A DNA stretch of 64,000 bases from Nitrososphaerota archaeon (GTDB lineage Archaea > Thermoproteota > Nitrososphaeria > Nitrososphaerales > Gagatemarchaeaceae), in contig JAGWHB010000002.1 of assembly GCA_028867035.1 (NCBI GenBank), positions 86,852-150,851 on the forward strand, read 5' to 3'. Below the pieces are notes generated by a model that did no database searches, was not told the DNA's origin, and saw only the letters and a list, made by a program, of their open reading frames with translations. The first letter of the stretch is position 1. Every line of letters starts with the position of its first letter. Shown piece after piece: positions 58,547 through 64,000 of this stretch. The translations under genes were made by a program, and so were the position numbers.

Positions 58547-58876
58547 TCAGACGCCCGCCCTGCCTGACCCGCCGTGGGCGCCCACGTACTCTATGGCCCC
58601 CCAGATTCCGAAGATGGAAGCGAAGATGATCAGGATGCCCGTAAGGAGGGTGATGACCAGGTTCGCGGTACTAACGAGTATCTGTGGGAGGGTGATGATG
58701 TTGCCGGAAACAGTCCCGACCTGGCAGACCCCGCTCCCCGCGGCGGTGCATGGGATGAGAAAGGAAGACGAAGTGCCGCCAGAGACGAGATAGGTGACTA
58801 TGAACGGGAAAGCGATTCCGATGACGACCGCGATTACCGCAGACTCGATCTTCTGCATCGCGGTTCCTAGCGCCAT
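58547..58876 (-). CDS. VirB2/TrbC-like small T4SS membrane protein
   Basis: 109 residues with two membrane helices (VIAVVIGIAFPFIVTYLVSG and NLVITLLTGILIIFASIFGI) joined by a short loop with two Cys (IPCTAAGSGVCQ). Size, topology and position before VirB6 fit a VirB2-type protein. The leaderless ATG follows a CGTTATAA box. Confidence 0.7.
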   Translation of the reverse strand: MALGTAMQKIESAVIAVVIGIAFPFIVTYLVSGGTSSSFLIPCTAAGSGVCQVGTVSGNIITLPQILVSTANLVITLLTGILIIFASIFGIWGAIEYVGAHGGSGRAGV

Positions 58877-58897
58877 GCCAGAACAGGCGGTGACTGG

Positions 58898-58905
58898 TTA
58901 TAACG
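58898..58905 (-). promoter_or_regulatory. CGTTATAA element promoter box
   Basis: Centred 25 bases before the ATG at 58876. Confidence 0.65.
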
Positions 58906-58911
58906 AGCGGA

Positions 58912-60822
58912 TTACTGGTGAATGCTTGGCTTCCGCGTCTTCAGAACCCCGCTCACAATCAGCCACACGACCCCGGCTATGGCGAAGGCTGCCACCGTTG
59001 TCTCAGGAATGAGAGTTGCCAAGGGAGCCGGAGCCGTAGCGACACCCAGGTCAACCGTGGTCTCCGCCCCCCAGACGTTTGCGAAGACAGCCCTCACGTC
59101 CTGACCGGTGGCAGGGTACGTGATTGAGAAGAAACCGGTGAGCCCCTGAGGCAAGGGTGACGGATAAGCCGCCGAGTTCAAGGTCGACTCGTTCTCTATC
59201 GCACCACCGCCCTGAGTCACCTGGACGCTCGATATCCCACCGCTCCATGGCTCCACGTAGAACGAGGCCTGGTATTCGCTCGGACCGATCTTCTGCACTC
59301 CCAGGAGCTTCACGCCTCCTCCCTGCAGGTTCACGTACACTGTGAGGTTCTCTCCCATGGGCCAGAACCCGTATTCCTGCGAAGCGAACGCCGACGGCGT
59401 TTGGGGCTCGGTGGTGTTCCCCGCGACCCACCCGGACTGGTTATCGTTCACCAGCTCCAAGAATGCCGTGGGATAATCAATTGTAGTAGAGATTGGGAGA
59501 AAGGCCAGGTTGCCCTGTAACATGTTGTACGACCAGAGCGGGATTGTGGCGTTCGCGTAGAAGACAGTGCCGTTCAGCGAGTTCGGGACGGACTTGATTG
59601 TGCTGTCTATGAGGGTCGGGGTGAAGTCGAAGGTGCCGGTCGACATGGTGCCCCCCGCCGTCAGGGAGATCTGGGGAGGGACAAGGCTGGTCTGGTTCAG
59701 GACCAGGCTCAGTACGCCCGTACCGGTGAAGGTCATGGACTGGTTGGTGGGATAGAGGTCCTCACTGAAAGCCCGGAGCGCCGCGGGGTCGCTGCCGAAG
59801 ACCTGCTCAAAGTTGCCGGTCAGCCAGTAGTCAAGCGGAGACGGGTTTTGGATTGTGAGCGATATGGACGTGTTCGGCACCGGGTTGCCGCTCGAATCCA
59901 CGGAGACGATGTTCAGCCTTCCGCTCCAGAGGAACGGCACCAGCCAGTAGGGCTGCTTCAGATCGCATGCACCCTCCTGCTGCCAGCACCCGACCATCGT
60001 GACGTTCTGATAGGCGAATCCCCGAGCCAGCAGGGAAGAGAGGCTCGAGGGAGTGGCCTGGAAAACGTACTTCTCTATTCGGTTGCCGTAGTAGAGCGGG
60101 GCGGAGTCTCCCTGGTTGAGCCAGCCATACTGCGCCGTCCCCGTGCTGTTGATCGCGTGGAAGTCGAGCACGCCGCTGATGGTGGAGGGCTGGTAACTGA
60201 GGGTCGTGAAGTGGAAGCTGTCGAAGTAGGCCCTCTCCGCCAGCGTCCTGCTGCCGTTGAAGGCGGCTGTGTTCCCGTCCCCGCCGAAAGAGTATCCCGG
60301 GAGGTTCCCGTCGTATCTGACCAGCAGCACCAAGGGCTTCTGCAAGCTGCTGGGAGCGGTGCTGTTGCCGTAGAGCATGTAGGCGTAGGCGGTGAACTCG
60401 GGGTCGTACCTGACTACCGCGACCTCCTGACTTGCCGTGAGGGTGGAGTTGTATGGCTGCGTGCTGTTACCCACGGTCACTGACCCCGCAAAAGTCGCTG
60501 AGGCTGTGACTGAGTAAACCCCTATTGCGCTTCCCGATACATTGAACGAGCTTCCTGTCCTTCGGAACTCTGTTTGGTCATACGACCAAGAGAGGGAATG
60601 GGTGGTCGTGTTCGGGCCGGTGGTAATGGAGACCGAGATTTGGAAGCTGTCCCCGAGATAGAGCGTGTGGTCCGGGTTGGCGCGGACATAGCCTATCGAG
60701 CTCGAGACGCAGTCGCCGTAGGAGTCGCAGGGATCCTGTGGCGCCTGGTGCGGAATGCCGACCAAGTACATCGAAGTCGACAAGATGACGGGCACCAGCA
60801 GAATCGGAAGTACTCTCAACAA
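58912..60822 (-). CDS. Large secreted, membrane-anchored protein of the T4SS cluster
   Basis: 636 residues from a TTG at the predicted transcription start. Signal peptide LRVLPILLVPVILSTSMYLV, an Ig-like N-terminal region (HTLYLGDSFQISVSITTG), a long Ser/Thr/Asn-rich beta region and a final helix (TVAAFAIAGVVWLIVSGVL) with a basic tail. Two Cys pairs (CDSYGDC; CWQQEGAC). It resembles the 38875 protein in plan, not in sequence. Probably a surface or mating protein. Confidence 0.75.
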   Translation of the reverse strand: MLRVLPILLVPVILSTSMYLVGIPHQAPQDPCDSYGDCVSSSIGYVRANPDHTLYLGDSFQISVSITTGPNTTTHSLSWSYDQTEFRRTGSSFNVSGSAIGVYSVTASATFAGSVTVGNSTQPYNSTLTASQEVAVVRYDPEFTAYAYMLYGNSTAPSSLQKPLVLLVRYDGNLPGYSFGGDGNTAAFNGSRTLAERAYFDSFHFTTLSYQPSTISGVLDFHAINSTGTAQYGWLNQGDSAPLYYGNRIEKYVFQATPSSLSSLLARGFAYQNVTMVGCWQQEGACDLKQPYWLVPFLWSGRLNIVSVDSSGNPVPNTSISLTIQNPSPLDYWLTGNFEQVFGSDPAALRAFSEDLYPTNQSMTFTGTGVLSLVLNQTSLVPPQISLTAGGTMSTGTFDFTPTLIDSTIKSVPNSLNGTVFYANATIPLWSYNMLQGNLAFLPISTTIDYPTAFLELVNDNQSGWVAGNTTEPQTPSAFASQEYGFWPMGENLTVYVNLQGGGVKLLGVQKIGPSEYQASFYVEPWSGGISSVQVTQGGGAIENESTLNSAAYPSPLPQGLTGFFSITYPATGQDVRAVFANVWGAETTVDLGVATAPAPLATLIPETTVAAFAIAGVVWLIVSGVLKTRKPSIHQ

Positions 60823-60842
60823 CCTAGCCGGGAGGCTTGCCG

Positions 60843-60850
60843 CTAAAACG
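60843..60850 (-). promoter_or_regulatory. CGTTTTAG element promoter box
   Basis: Centred 24 bases before the TTG at 60822. Confidence 0.6.
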
Positions 60851-60876
60851 CGCCGAAGGGCGGAAGTCAGAAGCGC

Positions 60877-60960
60877 CTATTCTTCGGTTTCGTCGTCGCC
60901 CCAGCCTTCTTCGTCTTCGTCCTCGTTGTCGTCTTCAAGCTCTTCGTCTTCCTCGGACAT
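60877..60960 (-). CDS. Very acidic 27-residue peptide
   Basis: MSEEDEELEDDNEDEDEEGW then GDDETEE: 20 of 27 residues are Asp or Glu. A CGTTAATA box lies about 29 bases before the ATG, and the downstream gene has its own box, so it looks like an independent leaderless gene. It could mimic DNA or bind a basic partner such as a TFB or ParB; this is inference. Confidence 0.55.
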   Translation of the reverse strand: MSEEDEELEDDNEDEDEEGWGDDETEE

Positions 60961-60977
60961 TCGCCGCCCCGAACTTC

Positions 60978-61580
60978 TCATGAAGTATTAACGCGTTCGG
61001 CGGCCCAAGCCAGGCTAGAACGGATTGCATGAGACAGGTTCCTGACCGACACCTCCGTCACGCCCGCGGCATCTCCTATGCTCTTCTGGGTCTGCTGGCC
61101 CTCCGCTCGTATGGGGTGCAGCTCCGAGTATGCCACGTAGAGCGAGGCCGCCGCGAAGACTGTTGGAGCTCTCCCGGCGAAGGCCCTGGCTGCTTTCAAT
61201 GTCGAAAGGATCTCGACGGCGCGGCGCTCGACAGTCGGCTCCAAATCCGCTTTGCGTGCTATGTCGGGGACGAAAGCGATGGGGTCTGGTGGGCGGACCA
61301 TGAGGTCCTCGTCGAGGAGCATCCTCCTGTATTCTCTGGCGATGTCGCAGGCTCTGACCCCCGTCGCAGCCGACACGTCCTTGAGCGTCTTCGGGACCCC
61401 GAGCAGTCGGCATGAAGCGTAGACAGCCGCGGCCCTGAGCACATCGAATGGGCGTCCTGGGTGCTCTTTCGCCTTGAAGTAAAGCTGGACAGCGGCCCAC
61501 TCGAGCCTCGGGCTAGTCACCCCAAGCGCCCCCGCGATGTTGCGGATCTCTCCGGGCGGTTCGGTTGGCACAGGTCGCAT
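60978..61580 (-). CDS. TFB-like factor without the zinc ribbon
   Basis: 200 residues with two cyclin-like repeats (about 15-95 and 105-195): RAAAVYASCRLLGVPKTLKD, RACDIAREYRRM, AAASLYVAYSELHP and TEVSVRNLSHAIR. The zinc ribbon and B-finger are absent and the leaderless ATG leaves no room for them. It could bind TBP-DNA but not recruit polymerase normally, so it may be a repressor or specialised factor. About 60 percent of the length of the 14648 TFB. Confidence 0.85.
   Translation of the reverse strand: MRPVPTEPPGEIRNIAGALGVTSPRLEWAAVQLYFKAKEHPGRPFDVLRAAAVYASCRLLGVPKTLKDVSAATGVRACDIAREYRRMLLDEDLMVRPPDPIAFVPDIARKADLEPTVERRAVEILSTLKAARAFAGRAPTVFAAASLYVAYSELHPIRAEGQQTQKSIGDAAGVTEVSVRNLSHAIRSSLAWAAERVNTS
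60986..60993 (-). promoter_or_regulatory. CGTTAATA element promoter box
   Basis: Centred 29 bases before the ATG at 60960; lies within the end of the second TFB gene. Confidence 0.55.
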
Positions 61581-61601
61581 GAGGAAGTGGTGGGCGCGTG
61601 A

Positions 61602-61609
61602 TAATAACG
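61602..61609 (-). promoter_or_regulatory. CGTTATTA element promoter box
   Basis: Centred 25 bases before the ATG at 61580. Confidence 0.65.
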
Positions 61610-61620
61610 GGGTGGACTCG

Positions 61621-61911
61621 TCAGTGCTGCTTCCTTCTGCGCTGGAGATACGCCTTTAGTATCAGCCGCGGGTCCGTCAGGCGAGCGAACGGCTGCTCGG
61701 TCCGGTATGCGTCCCTAAACTGCCACACCAGCCTCACGAGGAGGGCGGGGTCCTTCGACGATTCGGGCTTGTACGCGATTGCCATTTGGATGGCCCTCTG
61801 TAGGGTGAGATTCCTGGGCCTCATCGAGCAGATGAACTCGTGCGAAGCCAGTTTCTCCGTGTAGTAGGAAGCGCTGCAGAAGAAGCACTTGGAGGTTGGC
61901 CCGAGGGACAT
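61621..61911 (-). CDS. Small zinc-finger protein
   Basis: 96 residues from the ATG at 61911, 25 bases after a CTTTAATC box. The N-terminus has KCFFCSASYYTEKLASHEFIC, a C-x2-C...H-x3-C zinc finger, followed by a basic helical region with an RRRKQH end. Probably nucleic-acid-binding; not recognised. Confidence 0.68.
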   Translation of the reverse strand: MSLGPTSKCFFCSASYYTEKLASHEFICSMRPRNLTLQRAIQMAIAYKPESSKDPALLVRLVWQFRDAYRTEQPFARLTDPRLILKAYLQRRRKQH

Positions 61912-62056
61912 GGCTGGTGACGCCTGCGGCCGATTAAAGCCCGCTGTAGCATGGCAGAACCTTGACCATGGCAGCACTTTCGGGACCCTCCCTGCCCAGC
62001 CATCCCCCGAACTTTCGCCCCCGTCTTATATCCCAACAGCCAAAGTTGAAGCTCTC

Positions 62057-62182
62057 ATGAAGTGGAGGGTCGCAGCCGGGGAACTGCCGGAAATCACAGG
62101 GGTCAACGAGAACACCATCAGAAGGCTCGCGGGTGAGCTTCGGGAGATGGTGCGCGGGGTGGAGATCAAGCTTGGGAAGTGA
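62057..62182 (+). CDS. Tiny helix-turn-helix-like protein
   Basis: 41 residues: MKWRVAAGELPEITGVNENT then IRRLAGELREMVRGVEIKLG. The segment ITGVNENTIRRLAGELR looks like a helix-turn-helix recognition unit. A CTTATATC box lies 27 bases before the ATG. It overlaps the next small gene. A real leaderless gene is likely. Confidence 0.55.
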   Translation: MKWRVAAGELPEITGVNENTIRRLAGELREMVRGVEIKLGK

Positions 62183-62315
62183 CGACGGCTACCCCTATGC
62201 CGGAGAGGACGACGAGTATGAGTACTATGTCATCCATGACGGACTGGGGATCTCGCATTTCCTGAGGCAGAAGAAGGGCGTCCACCCCTCTATCAAATGC
62301 GACAACTGCGAGTAA
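62172..62315 (+). CDS. Small acidic protein with Cys pair at the end
   Basis: 47 residues from a TTG inside the previous gene: GSDDGYPYAGEDDEYEYYVI, HDGLGISHFLRQKKGVHPS, ending KCDNCE. Acidic, Tyr-rich first half and a single CxxC at the end. Coupled by overlap to the HTH-like gene. Not recognised. Confidence 0.5.
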   Translation: MGSDDGYPYAGEDDEYEYYVIHDGLGISHFLRQKKGVHPSIKCDNCE

Positions 62316-62756
62316 CTAGGTCCACGCTATCCAGGGCTTCTCCTTCAGGAGGGTTCCTGAGGGGTCTGCGATGTATCCACCGTAGTTCTGGTGGATAATC
62401 CGCCCTTCCTTACGAAGCGCATCCAGGTCCCGCCTGATCGTGTGCTCAGAAACGCCCAGCAAGGAAGCGAAGTGCCTCATCCCCTGCCATCCCTCTTTCT
62501 TGATGAGCCGCACCAGCTTCTCGCGCCTCCAGTAAGGTTCCCGCTTGGGGGCGTAATGCCAGACCGTCCGGCTTCGACCGTTTTCTATTACAATATGCCT
62601 GTAATAGATGCCGTAGTGGTTGCCTTCCCCTACACGCCTGCGGTACGGCCCTGCTCCTCGTTTGCCACAGTTTGGACACAGAACGCCAGCTCTCACCATA
62701 CTGGCGGAATACGAGGTCCTGAATCTGTCGTCAGGTGTATCTAATTTTGGCAACAT
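62316..62756 (-). CDS. Zinc-ribbon plus DeoR-like winged-helix protein
   Basis: 146 residues. VLCPNCGKRGAGPY is half of a zinc ribbon (one Cys pair only), then the GIYYRHIVIENGRSRTVWHY beta region. The C-terminal MRHFASLLGVSEHTIRRDLD then LRKEGRIIHQNYGGYI is a clear DeoR-type HTH. It abuts the end of the ParB gene. A regulator of the element is likely. The ATG may be further in, since the AT box near 62770 is too close for 62756. Confidence 0.75.
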   Translation of the reverse strand: MLPKLDTPDDRFRTSYSASMVRAGVLCPNCGKRGAGPYRRRVGEGNHYGIYYRHIVIENGRSRTVWHYAPKREPYWRREKLVRLIKKEGWQGMRHFASLLGVSEHTIRRDLDALRKEGRIIHQNYGGYIADPSGTLLKEKPWIAWT

Positions 62757-62771
62757 TGAAAGTTTCCATTT

Positions 62772-64000
62772 TTAGATACTCGCAAACTTCCCGTCCTCGC
62801 CGTAGGCGTACGCCTTCCCGCTCCCCTCCTCCTTAACGACCCAGGAGCCCCGCGACTTATCCCAAGTGACCGATCCGACAACAGGCGACCCTGAGGGGAC
62901 CCTGAACCATCCCTCCTCGTCCCTCCTCTTGGTCTCGGCCCTCAGCTCATCGTTCACCCATGCCGCCCACACCCAGAACTCCTCCCCGCACACAGGATTG
63001 AGGCAAGTACGAACGGTCCGGCACGACCCCTCGGGCGCGACCGCCTCCTTCTCCGGCACGGCTGCCCCCCTGAACCTGATCAGGGTAAGCTCCGAGTCCT
63101 CCTTCAGCTCGAAAGGGGTCATGGCTCCGCAGTAGGGACACGCGGCGAAGTGCAGACTCTCCTTGTAGGGTACCCCGGCAGGGGGCTGGGAAGCAGCGGT
63201 TGGATCGGTCTTTGTTGTAGAAATGGCGACAGCTTGCTTGGTCGTATCAGGAATGGCATCGTCCTTTGCTCCTTGCGAGGAAGGCGTTGGCAAGTCGGGC
63301 TTGTTCTTCTCCCTGGGGTCAATCGGGGCCATGACCACGTGCTGCACCACGTTCATGTCCGTCGGGAGGCTCGGCTTCTCTTCTTTCCTCGCGTACTCCG
63401 GGAAGAGCTCCCCGAACCATTCCGGGAGGCCTGAGACCATCTTGTCAATCGACTTGTTCTTCAGGGAGTTTTGGAACTCCTTCACGTTGAACCCTGCGTT
63501 GGCAGCCCCGGCCGCGAATTCGTAGAGCTCCTTCTCATCGCTGATCTTCGATAGGACATCCAGGTGCCCCAGCTGGAATGAGAAACCGGCCCGCCCCCTT
63601 CTCTCGACCTCGTATAGCCTTCCCAGCTTGTCCCCGAGGATTCTCGCCAGCTCTATCCTCTTCCTCACCATCGACGGCTCTTCGCCTATCTTGGCTGACG
63701 CCGCGACAATCTCGTCCTCGTCGGCCTTCAGCGAAGCGAGATAGAACGACCTCACCTCTTCCAGCACCGAGAGGTTCCTGCGCTTCAAGTTCTCGGACAT
63801 CGACCTCGAGAACAGCTCGACGAACGGGAGCCCCTCGTCCAGCAGGGCGTAGTAGCTCTTAGGTTCGCCGTCCTTTTCGAAGAGTTTCTTGACCGCAAGA
63901 AGTCTCCCGATCCCCATATAGACGAAGTAGCCCGTTCCGTCAGGCCTCTCCACTGCCCTCCCTGGTTGCAACTGCCCGTGGACCTTGATATCCTCTGCGA
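62772..64000 (-). CDS. ParB-like partition/nuclease-domain protein (partial, runs off right edge)
   Basis: At least 409 residues. The part at the edge reads EDIKVHGQLQPGRAVERPDG then FVYMGIGRLLAVKKL, the ParB/Srx fold that binds CTP or nucleic acid. An HTH-like region follows (MSENLKRRNLSVLEEVRSFY, ASAKIGEEPSMVRKRIEL), as in ParB. The C-terminal 130 residues are unusual: a zinc-finger-like AACPYCGAMTP and CLNPVCGEEFWVW, then a beta-rich end. It probably partitions the element or marks its DNA. The N-terminus is outside the window. Confidence 0.82.
   Translation of the reverse strand, partial: AEDIKVHGQLQPGRAVERPDGTGYFVYMGIGRLLAVKKLFEKDGEPKSYYALLDEGLPFVELFSRSMSENLKRRNLSVLEEVRSFYLASLKADEDEIVAASAKIGEEPSMVRKRIELARILGDKLGRLYEVERRGRAGFSFQLGHLDVLSKISDEKELYEFAAGAANAGFNVKEFQNSLKNKSIDKMVSGLPEWFGELFPEYARKEEKPSLPTDMNVVQHVVMAPIDPREKNKPDLPTPSSQGAKDDAIPDTTKQAVAISTTKTDPTAASQPPAGVPYKESLHFAACPYCGAMTPFELKEDSELTLIRFRGAAVPEKEAVAPEGSCRTVRTCLNPVCGEEFWVWAAWVNDELRAETKRRDEEGWFRVPSGSPVVGSVTWDKSRGSWVVKEEGSGKAYAYGEDGKFASI

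Noticed and set aside
1..64000. CRISPR array
   Set aside because: No regularly spaced identical 25-40 base repeats with unique spacers were seen; the 16166 repeats are too short and degenerate.
1..64000. tRNA, rRNA or insertion-sequence transposase
   Set aside because: No cloverleaf, rRNA segment or DDE/HUH transposase was recognised, so no att site can be named.

Overview
The window is archaeal and high in GC. Evidence for this: two TFIIB-type factors, TATA boxes about 26 bases upstream of start codons that give leaderless messages, class III (archaeal) pilin signal peptides, an F420-type LLM oxidoreductase, archaeal winged-helix and Bat-type regulators, and a TadC/FlaJ-like pilus platform. 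A Thermoproteota (Nitrososphaeria/Bathyarchaeia-like) or high-GC Thermoplasmatota host is possible, but the sequence does not settle this. No rRNA, tRNA or core ribosomal gene was seen.

From about 11.9 kb to the right edge the window reads as a mobile conjugative element (integrative element or large plasmid) loaded with cargo. Backbone genes are ParB (right edge), two TFBs, an ArdC-like antirestriction protein, a VirD4/HerA-type coupling ATPase, a VirB11-type ATPase, VirB4, VirB6-like, VirB3-like and VirB2-like proteins, a TadC-like platform, five pilin-like proteins and two large membrane-anchored surface proteins. Nearly all backbone transcription units share a box CGTTWWWW centred about 26 bases upstream of the start, often of a non-ATG start. 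Cargo genes instead have TTTATA-type or other boxes. This suggests a dedicated element promoter, perhaps read by the element TFBs. Six GACGCC/GGCGCC repeats spaced 18-22 bases lie at 16166-16280, in the longest non-coding gap.

Layout. 1-11.8 kb is a defence island: a zinc-binding DEVH helicase (cut by the left edge), an unknown gene, a C5 cytosine methyltransferase with Vsr nuclease, a type III-like Mod/Res pair with a small C2H2 protein, and a PLD nuclease. 11.9-26.5 kb holds element genes (endonuclease of the archaeal resolvase-related family, ArdC, TFB, coupling ATPase, VirB11). They are interrupted at about 18.8-22.2 kb by cargo (LLM oxidoreductase, PadR-methyltransferase fusion, nuclease-like gene) that appears to separate the coupling ATPase from its upstream partner genes. 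26.8-38.8 kb is metabolic and resistance cargo: VOC protein, Lrp-like regulator, epimerase, TrmB regulator with a tiny CxGYC-repeat peptide, ArsR, MerA, two MerB-type lyases, Bat-like regulators, an ABC exporter and an MFS transporter. 38.9-49.8 kb is the pilus/secretion module. 49.9-53.5 kb has an MFS gene and an unrecognised four-gene operon. 53.5-55.0 kb is a fluoride-resistance operon headed by a crcB riboswitch. 55.1-64 kb has further T4SS genes, a zinc-ribbon-less TFB, small DNA-binding-type proteins and a partial ParB.

The genes fit a conjugative element that spreads by a minimal T4SS plus archaeal pilins, protects itself with ArdC, and delivers restriction, mercury and fluoride resistance to its host.
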